The notes under the pieces were generated by a model. It did not search any database and was not told where the DNA came from. It saw only the letters and a program-made list of their open reading frames with translations. Position numbers and translations under genes: made by a program. DNA of 8,874 nt, from contig JAAZEK010000283.1 of the NCBI GenBank assembly GCA_012512335.1, positions 1 through 8,874 on the forward strand, in the 5' to 3' direction. Positions 1 to 5,227 of the stretch are shown here, piece after piece. This DNA is from Clostridiales bacterium. Lineage in GTDB: Bacteria > Bacillota > Clostridia > Caldicoprobacterales > DTU083. Each line of letters begins with the position of its first letter. The first letter of the stretch is position 1.

Positions 1-888
1 ACAGCACCAGCCGCAACGCTTCTTGTAATTAGACAATACCGGGCTTATGGGCCGTTGACAAGGACGATCTTACCAGTAGTAGCCCTAGATGACATATTTG
101 GGATAATGGCTTTTGGCATTGCTATAACTCTGGCTAAAATGTCAATTAGTGATATAAAACCTTCATTTATTACTCTTATGGCTGACCTATCTGTTGAAAT
201 ACTTGGGTCACTAATGGCTGGATTTGTTATTGGTTTAGTTCTAACTGTAGTATTAAGGAAAATAAAGAGTAATGATGATTATCAAGTTGCTTCTCTTATA
301 GCAATCGGCATAGGTGTGGGAATTTCAAACTTATTAGGTCTCTCACCATTATTGACTAATATTATGATTGGTACAACCTTAGTTAATCTTTTGCACAGAT
401 CAGATAAGGCTTTTAACTCTATTAATAATTTTGTTCCTGCATTCTATGTGCTCTTTTTCACCTTAGCGGGTGCATCACTGGACCTTAGCATTCTAAAGAC
501 TATTGGTGTAATTGGAATTGCTTATGTTTTTGCTCGTGCTTTAGGAAAGTACTTGGGAGCTTTTGTAGGTTCCTTATCTGTAAAAGCGGAAGACACTGTA
601 ACAAAATATTTGGGATTTGCCTTGCTTCCTCAAGGTGGGATCTCTATTGGATTATCTGTTATAGTTAGACAACAATTACCTCAATATGCTACCGCTATAA
701 CTACGATTATAATGTTTAGTATTTTAATATATGAAACCACAGGCCCCATTTTTGCTAAATTAGCAATAAAAAAGGCTGGGGAAATCAATGGATTAGATAA
801 ATTTAGGAATGATCAGAAATTAGTAGAGGACATTGATGTTGATAACGCCAATTATATACCTATAAAGGAAGGGAGTGCGGGCTCATGA
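1..888 (+). CDS. CPA2-family cation/proton antiporter (Na+/H+ or K+/H+), 3' part
   Basis: This is an inner-membrane monovalent cation/H+ antiporter of the CPA2 (NapA/KefB-like) family, cut by the left edge. The frame is open from base 1, so the TTG at base 55 is an internal leucine and not the start. The first visible residues TAPAATLLVIRQYRAYGPL and then LPVVALDDIFGIMAFG form the family's conserved core; the two aspartates (codons at 88-93) match the ion-binding acidic pair. About eight hydrophobic segments follow. GISIGLSVIVRQQLP and ETTGPIFAKLAI are typical of the last helices. A short polar tail of about 35 residues ends the protein, with no RCK/TrkA-N domain, so regulation may lie in the PII-like protein encoded next. 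About 295 residues are present; the family is usually near 400, so roughly the N-terminal quarter is missing. The transported ion cannot be read from the sequence. Confidence 0.9.
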   Translation, partial: TAPAATLLVIRQYRAYGPLTRTILPVVALDDIFGIMAFGIAITLAKMSISDIKPSFITLMADLSVEILGSLMAGFVIGLVLTVVLRKIKSNDDYQVASLIAIGIGVGISNLLGLSPLLTNIMIGTTLVNLLHRSDKAFNSINNFVPAFYVLFFTLAGASLDLSILKTIGVIGIAYVFARALGKYLGAFVGSLSVKAEDTVTKYLGFALLPQGGISIGLSVIVRQQLPQYATAITTIIMFSILIYETTGPIFAKLAIKKAGEINGLDKFRNDQKLVEDIDVDNANYIPIKEGSAGS

Positions 889-1217
889 AGGTTTTGTTCA
901 TAGTATTAAATAATATCGATTACCTAGAGGATGTTCTATCAATTTTAGTAAAGCACAATGTAAACGGAGCGACTATTCTAGATAGTCAAGGAATGGGAAG
1001 CACTATTGTAAATAATAATATTTCAGGTATACCTTTATTCGGTTCCTTGAAAAGCCTACTTAAGGACAGTCATCCTTATAACAAGACTATTTTTACGGTT
1101 ATAAGGGATGATGAGAAACTACACAGGGTAGTTCAAGAAATTAAGAATTTGCTAAAAGAAGAGAAGGAGCCAGATGCAGCATTTATGTTTACTGTTCCTG
1201 TAGGCGAGCTGTTTTGA
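885..1217 (+). CDS. PII-like small protein coupled to the antiporter
   Basis: This 110-residue cytoplasmic protein has a pattern that fits the ferredoxin-like PII fold: beta strand KVLFIVLN, helix YLEDVLSILVKHNV, beta strand GATILDSQGMG, a loop at about residues 36-65 where PII proteins carry the T-loop, strand KTIFTVIRD, helix EKLHRVVQEIKNLL, and final strand AAFMFTVPVGEL. GlnB/GlnK-type signature residues, including the uridylylated tyrosine, are not evident, so it is PII-like rather than a nitrogen PII. Its ATG overlaps the antiporter stop in an ATGA, and an AAGGAAGGG ribosome binding site lies inside the upstream gene, so the two are translationally coupled. PII-like proteins next to transporters generally bind a nucleotide and gate the transporter; that role here is inferred from position and fold. 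The ligand is unknown. Confidence 0.75.
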   Translation: MKVLFIVLNNIDYLEDVLSILVKHNVNGATILDSQGMGSTIVNNNISGIPLFGSLKSLLKDSHPYNKTIFTVIRDDEKLHRVVQEIKNLLKEEKEPDAAFMFTVPVGELF

Positions 1218-1230
1218 TAGCCACAATAAT

Positions 1231-1261
1231 AAAACCTCCTAATTCGTAGCTAGGAGGTTTT
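1231..1261. terminator. Bidirectional hairpin terminator between antiporter unit and dehydrogenase
   Basis: An 11-bp perfect stem (AAAACCTCCTA at 1231-1241 with TAGGAGGTTTT at 1251-1261) encloses a 9-base loop. It starts 13 bases after the stop of the PII-like gene. On the plus strand the U-tract is only four bases. On the minus strand the stem is followed by TTTTATTATTG, so it can also end transcription of the dehydrogenase arriving from the right. Confidence 0.75.
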
Positions 1262-1296
1262 GGTGAACCCGTTCTGCTTCTGGCAAAACATCGGGG

Positions 1297-1326
1297 ATAC
1301 AGGTGGAGACTCTACTCCACCTGTAT
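1297..1326. repeat. Perfect 12-bp hairpin in the convergent intergenic spacer
   Basis: ATACAGGTGGAG (1297-1308) is exactly complementary to CTCCACCTGTAT (1315-1326), with a six-base loop ACTCTA. Neither side has a T-tract, so it is not a classical intrinsic terminator. It lies 47 bases past the dehydrogenase stop on the minus strand and could protect the 3' end of that mRNA or strengthen the terminator at 1231-1261. Confidence 0.55.
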
Positions 1327-1372
1327 TAATTGGAGTGAGCGCGCTTATAGCAGTGGGCGACTAGACGTAGGG

Positions 1373-2620
1373 TCAAAATGGGTATCTCAGCAGGAATTCC
1401 TCAGCTTCTGGGCACCATAGGCCATCATTTCTTTCCACTATTTCTGAAAGCTCTTTAAATAAGGGATCCTTTTTGCCAAGCTCCTTGAAATCGTCAATAG
1501 CAACCAGAGGTAAATTAATAGCATTATAGCAAACCTTTTTTGAACCATTTGGTTTTCCCATTTCATATATCGCATCAATTACAGAATCAATGCCCATAAT
1601 GTGGGAAACAAGGACAGCTGGATTAATAATCTTATCTTCAATGAGCTTTATTACATCTATAGTGTCCTCAGGTATACTTCCAGCGGTTCCTACAAGGTGA
1701 ATTCCGTCATAATGTACGCGGTATAGGTTTAAGGAGCCCTGAAAATTATGCTCTGCTGGCCCAGCAAAGAAATTTATACATCCGTCTGTTCTGCATATTT
1801 CCTCAGCTAGTGTCAGCAGTTGGGAAACTGGTACCATAACGAAAACATCATCAAAGCCATCACCAACCAAGCTTTTCAGATATGTAGCTGTATCCTTTAT
1901 GTTGCTTGTATTGACATATTGGAGGTTAACACCCTTTGATTTTGCACTTTCTGGTGAAATCATTTTTTTAGCATAATCGAGGCGACTGTCATCCAAGTCT
2001 GTTACAACTATGTTGGATACCTGGGCATAATTTATTGCCAGCTCAATAGTAGCCAATCCCATGGGGCCTGCTCCGCCTAGCACTGCAAAGTTACCATTTG
2101 CTTTTGCTCCATCGGTTCTTTTATAGTTAGTATAATCGGTATGATACAATCCCTTAAAGCCTCTTAAGGCACAGCCGAATGCCTCAACTAGAGAACCTGA
2201 GTAAAAGTCTTCACCCTCATATGGAATCATACAATTTCTTTCCAAGACAATCTCTGGTACGATTGCATATGTCATATTTCCGCCAATATATTGGTAAGAG
2301 TATCCTGGGTCAAAATTGCTTTCAAGCTTTAATGCTGGTTGAATTACAATCTTTTGTCCTAACTTCCACTTATCTTTTAGCTCTGTGCCTACCTCTATAA
2401 TTTCTCCACACATCTCATGACCCACTACTATTGGCTTTTCTCCAATATTTTCAGGCACACGTTTATGGCTACTCCCCTGCATTACAGCCTTATAGGTCGA
2501 TGTACAGAGGGAGTCGGAAACTACTCTAATAAGAACTTCATTATCCCCTAAATCTGGGAGTTGGAACTCCTCCAACCTTAGATCACTTGCACCGTATAGT
2601 CTTACAGCCTTGGTTTTCAT
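1373..2620 (-). CDS. Zinc-dependent medium-chain dehydrogenase, L-sorbose-1-phosphate reductase-like
   Basis: This 415-residue cytoplasmic NAD(P)-dependent polyol/sugar-phosphate dehydrogenase of the MDR superfamily has the expected order. The N-terminal GroES-like catalytic domain carries Cys39 (SDSLCTSTYK), the GHE motif (His68-Glu69) and Glu146 (LVEAFGC) as likely catalytic zinc ligands. The Rossmann domain carries GGAGPMG at about 182-188 and an acidic end of strand 2 (VVTDLDDSRLDYA). The four-cysteine structural zinc lobe of classical alcohol dehydrogenases is absent; QPALKLESNFDPGYSY occupies its place. Length, PGYSY and the C-terminal extension recall SorE-type L-sorbose-1-phosphate reductases, which interconvert a keto-sugar phosphate and a polyol phosphate. 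The exact substrate is unproven. The gene stands alone, with GAAAGGG about 11 bases upstream of the ATG and a promoter at 2645-2673. Confidence 0.85.
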   Translation of the reverse strand: MKTKAVRLYGASDLRLEEFQLPDLGDNEVLIRVVSDSLCTSTYKAVMQGSSHKRVPENIGEKPIVVGHEMCGEIIEVGTELKDKWKLGQKIVIQPALKLESNFDPGYSYQYIGGNMTYAIVPEIVLERNCMIPYEGEDFYSGSLVEAFGCALRGFKGLYHTDYTNYKRTDGAKANGNFAVLGGAGPMGLATIELAINYAQVSNIVVTDLDDSRLDYAKKMISPESAKSKGVNLQYVNTSNIKDTATYLKSLVGDGFDDVFVMVPVSQLLTLAEEICRTDGCINFFAGPAEHNFQGSLNLYRVHYDGIHLVGTAGSIPEDTIDVIKLIEDKIINPAVLVSHIMGIDSVIDAIYEMGKPNGSKKVCYNAINLPLVAIDDFKELGKKDPLFKELSEIVERNDGLWCPEAEEFLLRYPF

Positions 2621-2644
2621 ACTTAAAACGCCCTTTCATTAAAC

Positions 2645-2673
2645 TCTATACTTTATATTTCGACAAATAGCAA
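2645..2673 (-). promoter_or_regulatory. Sigma-A-type promoter for the dehydrogenase gene
   Basis: Read on the minus strand, TTGCTA (2668-2673) is separated by 17 bases from TATAGA (2645-2650). Each box differs from consensus at one or two positions. Transcription would start near 2638, giving a leader of about 18 bases that contains the GAAAGGG ribosome binding site. Confidence 0.55.
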
Positions 2674-2688
2674 TATAAATAGTTATAT

Positions 2689-2865
2689 ATGGGTTTTATA
2701 GACATTGCCGAGAACACTCGTGAATTTATTCATGAGATGAATTGGCAAGATAATTATACATATGATAATAGTCCAATTTTCCCAATAAGTCCACCGTTTT
2801 ACGCCTCTTTTTCCTTACCAATGTTTAAAAAAGTTACTATTCACGTACAAAATAACAAATCATAA
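2689..2865 (+). CDS. Small ORF of 58 codons, unrecognised; possible gene remnant
   Basis: An ATG-started frame runs 58 codons to TAA. It begins MGFIDIAENTREFIHEMNWQ and has the central segment SPIFPISPPFYASFSLPMFK; the composition looks protein-like (mixed polar, aromatic and proline residues) rather than random AT-rich translation. No ribosome binding site precedes it, and a stop lies at 2680-2682 in the same frame. The PPFYASFSLP segment weakly recalls the PPIYQTSTF-like N-terminal stretch of Cys/Met-metabolism PLP-dependent enzymes. If that is right, this is the decayed N-terminus of such a gene, with the frame running on into unrelated intergenic sequence near the end. That relationship is speculative. 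It overlaps the upstream region of the dehydrogenase promoter, and it may not be translated at all. Confidence 0.3.
   Translation: MGFIDIAENTREFIHEMNWQDNYTYDNSPIFPISPPFYASFSLPMFKKVTIHVQNNKS
2705..2748. repeat. Nested imperfect palindrome upstream of the dehydrogenase promoter
   Basis: CTCGTGAA (2717-2724) pairs with TTCATGAG (2729-2736) with one G-T pair around a TTTA loop. An outer TTGCC/GGCAA pair (2705-2709 with 2744-2748) encloses it. It lies upstream of the minus-strand -35 box, where an operator could sit, but it also lies inside the 58-codon ORF. Function is not established. Confidence 0.35.
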
Positions 2866-2906
2866 AATATATTTATTATTTTACTTCCTAGTGAACAGTA
2901 ACTTTT
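2829..2906. repeat. Spaced inverted repeat (16-bp arms) upstream of the phosphodiesterase gene
   Basis: AAAAGTTACTATTCAC (2829-2844) is complementary at 15 of 16 positions to GTGAACAGTAACTTTT (2891-2906), with 46 AT-rich bases between. Arm starts are 62 bases apart, close to six helical turns, which would put two protein-bound half-sites on the same face of DNA. It may be a paired operator acting on the promoter just downstream. Confidence 0.5.
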
Positions 2907-2919
2907 AAAACCTAGTGAA
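2887..2919. repeat. 9-bp direct repeat CCTAGTGAA
   Basis: CCTAGTGAA occurs at 2887-2895 and again at 2911-2919, 24 bases apart. The first copy overlaps the right arm of the spaced inverted repeat. Both lie about 45-75 bases upstream of the -10 box of the phosphodiesterase promoter, a position typical for activator sites of AraC type. A binding role is inferred. Confidence 0.4.
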
Positions 2920-2959
2920 AATTGAATTAAAATGATATAATTCAGGTAATTGCTTAATC

Positions 2960-2968
2960 TGCTATAAT
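2960..2968 (+). promoter_or_regulatory. Extended -10 promoter for the phosphodiesterase gene
   Basis: TGCTATAAT is a perfect extended -10 element. No good -35 box lies 16-18 bases upstream, which fits an extended -10 or activator-dependent promoter. The start of transcription would be near 2975, leaving a leader of about 17 bases before the ATG at 2992. Confidence 0.6.
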
Positions 2969-2991
2969 ACCCAGAAGAAAAGAGTGAGAAA

Positions 2992-3741
2992 ATGAAATTT
3001 CAAGCACATCGAGGAGTTTGCACAGAATGTCCGGAAAATACGATTCCTGCATTTGAGCGTGCAATTGAACAGGGATATAGTTACATTGAAACAGACACAC
3101 GAGCTACTAAAGATGATATATGGGTTTTGATGCATGATGAAACTCTTAATAGAACCTGTCGCAATGGAGATGGGACTGAACTAACGAAACCTGTAAAGCT
3201 GTCAGAAATCACCTACAAGGAAATGCTAAATTATGATGCGGGCATAGTAAGAGGAAATGAATTTAAAGGGACACTAATTCCCACCTTAGCGCAATTGCTG
3301 AATCTTGCCAAGCAGGCTGAAATTACAGTAAAGCTGGATAACATAATTCAATTTTATACTGACGAACAGTTAAAAATACTATTTAATCTAGTAGTATCCT
3401 CTAAGGCAACAGTGGCATTTACTTGCTCTTCCATAGATTTCATTAAGAAAATACTAGATGCTATACCAGATGCAGAGATCCATTATGATGGCTTGGTGAA
3501 TGCAGAAATAATGGAGGAGCTAAGCAAGGTGTTGAAGGATAACAATTGGGTAGTATGGATGTGCCTGCCATCTGCTGCGAAAAATTGGTTTAAGTTGCCA
3601 CGAGCAAGTGATGACTTATGTGCTCTTGTGCGTTCCTACACCAAGCTTGGTCTATGGATTTTTGAAAGAGAGGAGCAGCTAAAGGAAGCCGAACACTGGA
3701 AAGCTGACCTGATTGAGACTGATGGAACTGTGAAGCCTTAA
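2992..3741 (+). CDS. Glycerophosphodiester phosphodiesterase family protein
   Basis: This 249-residue protein of the GDPD family (TIM-barrel phosphodiesterases that split glycerophosphodiesters into sn-glycerol-3-phosphate and an alcohol) has no signal peptide, so it is probably cytoplasmic. Visible motifs are AHRG (His6, Arg7), PENT (Glu15-Asn16), the metal ligands ETD (Glu33, Asp35), the second catalytic histidine in MHDETLNRT (His48), and the usual last strand LIETDG near the C-terminus. The usual E-x-K motif carrying the third metal ligand reads T-V-K (112-114), followed by L-D-N; so Lys114 is kept but the glutamate is missing, perhaps replaced by Asp116. The substrate may therefore differ from classical glycerophosphodiesters. 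Length is normal for the family. A purine-rich stretch (AGAAAAGAGTGAG) precedes the ATG but is a weak ribosome binding site. Confidence 0.85.
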   Translation: MKFQAHRGVCTECPENTIPAFERAIEQGYSYIETDTRATKDDIWVLMHDETLNRTCRNGDGTELTKPVKLSEITYKEMLNYDAGIVRGNEFKGTLIPTLAQLLNLAKQAEITVKLDNIIQFYTDEQLKILFNLVVSSKATVAFTCSSIDFIKKILDAIPDAEIHYDGLVNAEIMEELSKVLKDNNWVVWMCLPSAAKNWFKLPRASDDLCALVRSYTKLGLWIFEREEQLKEAEHWKADLIETDGTVKP

Positions 3742-3767
3742 TTTATTCTGATATAAATAGCTGGATA

Positions 3768-3788
3768 ACTGGGGAGGAAATTGGCATG
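3768..3788 (+). promoter_or_regulatory. Strong ribosome binding site of the broken histidine kinase
   Basis: GGGGAGG (3771-3777) lies eight bases before the ATG at 3786. The 21-base segment from ACTGGGGAGGAA to the ATG matches the one before the small ORF at 4945 (4927-4947) at 18 of 21 positions, more than ribosome-binding needs require. Confidence 0.7.
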
Positions 3789-4022
3789 ATAAAAAAAGTA
3801 TCACGATTTTTCCAAAGGCTAAGTATATTTAACAAAATACTTATCAGCTTTATACTTGTTATTGTTATACCAGCGGTGATTTCATTGATTATTTCAGGAA
3901 GGATTACTGAAGGTCTTATAGTCAACCAGGCTAAGAAAGATGCCTCAAACAATGTAGATATAGTGACTATAAGTGTATCCAATGTATTTAACGAGCTTAA
4001 AAACGCATCTCTTTATATCTAA
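3786..4022 (+). pseudogene. N-terminal fragment of a YesM-like sensor histidine kinase, ended by a frameshift
   Basis: The 78 residues begin MIKKVSRFFQRLSIFNKILI and contain one transmembrane helix (about residues 15-38, rich in I, L, V). The start of an extracellular sensor domain follows (ITEGLIVNQAKKDASNNVDI, then SVSNVFNELKNASL), as in YesM/LytS-type kinases that sense sugars in Firmicutes. The reading frame stops at TAA 4020-4022, while the homologous sequence (FISNNELVMEHL) carries on in the next frame. Removing one T from the CTTT at 4011-4014 restores a continuous ASLISNNELVM. The start is well supported by GGGGAGG eight bases upstream. It sits 44 bases after the phosphodiesterase gene in the same direction, so it was probably in the same unit. 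No kinase domain remains. Confidence 0.75.
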
Positions 4023-4440
4023 TAATGAATTAGTCATGGAGCATCTCACATTGCTCAATAAGGATAAAGAGCAGCTTAGTGGGAATGATATGATTTCTTT
4101 AATGGACTTGCTTAGAAAGGTTGAAGCAACCTGTAATAGTATCTACTATACGAAAGCAATAGACATGGATTTTACTCTTTTGTCTACTACAGGTAAGATT
4201 GCTTATTCCAAGTATAATGTAAGCGATCATAGTGTTAAGGATTATCTTCAAAGATATAGCTCTGAGTATATCAGTAGCATTGGAAGCACCTATACATCCG
4301 TTGGTATAGAAAAAGGTATGAAATCAGATAAACTAGCTGAATCTCCCAATGTACTTACTTGGCTAAAAACGATCGAAAGTAAACAGGATACTAATGTTCA
4401 GGGTGTCTTAATTGTTATCATATCTAAGAATAAGCGGATA

Positions 4441-4566
4441 GTATCATCAAGGAAGGAAATTAACATTGTGCTGGATTATATAGAAAATAATCTTCATAAG
4501 AAAATTTCCTGTTCAGATATGGCGGATTTGGTCCATATGAATTGTAGTTATTTTAGTAGGCTGTTG
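4441..4566 (+). pseudogene. Fragment of an AraC-type (YesN-like) response regulator HTH
   Basis: These codons encode SSRKEINIVLDYIENNLHKK and then ISCSDMADLVHMNCSYFSRL, the first helix-turn-helix of an AraC/XylS DNA-binding domain. The intact AraC protein in this window has the equivalent LIPILDHIDENLDSDLSLKR and AYLSRLF. The second HTH and the receiver domain are absent. In YesM/YesN loci the regulator gene follows the kinase gene, so a deletion from mid-kinase to late-regulator explains the join. Confidence 0.65.
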
Positions 4567-4569
4567 TAT

Positions 4570-4803
4570 TTTGATGTTGATCATTTAATAATTCTTAATT
4601 ACCTCCTTAGGCACCGTGAGATAGATACTATTACAGCAGGACATATCTGTCAGAGAAGTATCGATAGTGTAAGAGAGGTGCTTAGTGATATGGAAAATAA
4701 TATGAGGTTAATACAATCAGGAGGACCAATTAATAGACGATATTATAACTTAACACGAGAGCTATATGGATTGTTAGAAAAAGGTGAAGATAATCAATGT
4801 TAA
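4570..4803 (+). pseudogene. Winged-helix tail resembling the C-terminus of AlbA/Schlafen-type ATP-binding proteins
   Basis: The last 75 or so codons contain LIILNYLLRHREIDTITAGH and ICQRSIDSVREVLSDMEN, and end YYNLTRELYGLLEKGEDNQC. This has the look of the C-terminal winged-helix region of RecG-like/AlbA (divergent AAA-4, Schlafen-type) DNA-binding ATPases: a helix with REIDT, a second helix with Q-R-S, then a beta wing ending in a tyrosine and an ELY-containing helix. The N-terminal AlbA and ATPase parts are missing. The family assignment comes from memory of such tails and is moderately uncertain. Confidence 0.45.
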
Positions 4804-4806
4804 ATT

Positions 4807-4874
4807 TAACGTTATGCAACAATGAAACGCAACAATGAAATTTTCAACGTTAAGTTTTATTGTTGTTAATGTTA
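4807..4874. repeat. Long imperfect inverted repeat containing a 13-bp tandem duplication
   Basis: TAACGTTA (4807-4814) pairs with TAATGTTA (4867-4874), and CAACAATGAAAC (4817-4828) pairs with GTTTTATTGTTG (4854-4865); with G-T pairs this forms about 20 paired positions with a small internal bulge. The loop contains a second copy of the left arm: GCAACAATGAAAC (4816-4828) is followed at once by GCAACAATGAAAT (4829-4841). A smaller exact pair, TTAACGTT/AACGTTAA (4806-4813 with 4846-4853), is also present. No T-tract follows, so it is not a simple terminator. It starts four bases after the mosaic pseudogene stop. Confidence 0.55.
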
Positions 4875-4926
4875 TGTAGCTACAATGGATTAAATGTGTT
4901 GGGAGTACCTTCTTTACGTATAGCAT

Positions 4927-4947
4927 ACTGGGGAGGAAGTTAACATG
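4927..4947 (+). promoter_or_regulatory. Strong ribosome binding site of the 54-codon ORF
   Basis: GGGGAGG (4930-4936) stands eight bases before ATG 4945, the ideal spacing. The segment repeats the one before the broken kinase at 18 of 21 positions (3768-3788), suggesting shared ancestry of the two translation-start regions. Confidence 0.7.
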
Positions 4948-5109
4948 ACCAATATCGTATCTATTGAAAACTCATTCCTCTACAGCAAAAAGGTATTAGA
5001 TACGGCAGAAGCTATACTTGAAAAATATATCGTTGGTGGAGTTCCAATTGATGATGTAATAGCTGAGGCGGATGAGGCTGTTAAGGAAGTAATCAAGTCT
5101 TCCAACTAA
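4945..5109 (+). CDS. Small protein of 54 residues, possibly the tail of a sugar-binding protein
   Basis: The ORF encodes 54 mostly helical, acidic residues (MTNIVSIENSFLYSKKVLDT at the start; KVLDTAEAILEKYIVGGVPI and DDVIAEADEAVKEVIKSSN after). It has the best-placed ribosome binding site in this part of the window, and a strong terminator begins 73 bases after its stop, so it is built to be expressed. There is no signal peptide or transmembrane helix. The pattern helix, G-G-V-P-I-D-D-V, A-E-A-D-E-A-V resembles the last helices of family-1 extracellular sugar-binding proteins of ABC importers, which commonly end in an aliphatic-G-x-x-x-x-x-x-A-hydrophobic stretch. If so, deletion has fused a start signal to the binding-protein C-terminus. 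Alternatively it is a genuine small protein of unknown role. Confidence 0.5.
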   Translation: MTNIVSIENSFLYSKKVLDTAEAILEKYIVGGVPIDDVIAEADEAVKEVIKSSN

Positions 5110-5182
5110 GAAGAATGATAACAGCTTGCTTACAAAACTCTTGAAAAATAATGAATGCTAGATTGACCAGCATGTGAAAACT

Positions 5183-5218
5183 AAAACCCTCCTAAAATAT
5201 AAAATTTAGGAGGGTTTT
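5183..5218. terminator. Strong bidirectional terminator
   Basis: AAAACCCTCCTAAA (5183-5196) and TTTAGGAGGGTTTT (5205-5218) form a perfect 14-bp stem with an eight-base loop. The plus side ends TTTTATCTT and the minus side TTTTAGTTTT. It lies between convergent units: 73 bases after the 54-codon ORF and nine bases past the GH3 stop, so it ends both. Confidence 0.85.
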
Positions 5219-5227
5219 ATCTTACCT

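Larger units (their letters stand above)
3973..4803 (+). pseudogene. Mosaic remnant: kinase sensor domain, AraC-type HTH piece and winged-helix tail
   Basis: This 276-codon open frame (formal GTG start with no ribosome binding site) is the continuation of the kinase after the frameshift. About residues 12-152 read as the extracellular dCache-like sensor domain of a YesM-type kinase, ending NVQGVLIVIISKN. The second transmembrane helix, HAMP, His-kinase and ATPase domains are all missing. About residues 156-198 switch to the first helix-turn-helix of an AraC-type response regulator (EINIVLDYIENNLHKKIS to CSYFSRLL). About residues 203-276 are a winged-helix segment from a third family. The frame stays open through both joins, so deletions rather than further frameshifts made them. 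A product, if translated, would have no coherent function known to me. The constituent families are inferred from sequence pattern alone. Confidence 0.7.

Noticed and set aside
2179..2400. 73-codon plus-strand ORF opposite the dehydrogenase
   Set aside because: It is antisense to the conserved catalytic and GroES-like region of the MDR enzyme, with no ribosome binding site and no recognisable family.
3743..3982. 79-codon minus-strand ORF opposite the kinase N-terminus
   Set aside because: It mirrors the hydrophobic transmembrane segment of the kinase remnant; hydrophobic codons give open antisense frames. The plus-strand start has a strong ribosome binding site.
3786..4803. Considered as a novel functional sensor-HTH-ATPase fusion
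   Set aside because: It needs a frameshift to read through, the second transmembrane helix is missing so the DNA-binding piece could not be placed sensibly, and both partner domains are cut mid-domain.
4816..4841. Tandem GCAACAATGAAA copies considered as a mini-CRISPR or iteron set
   Set aside because: There are only two adjacent copies with no spacers, no cas genes and no replication gene nearby.
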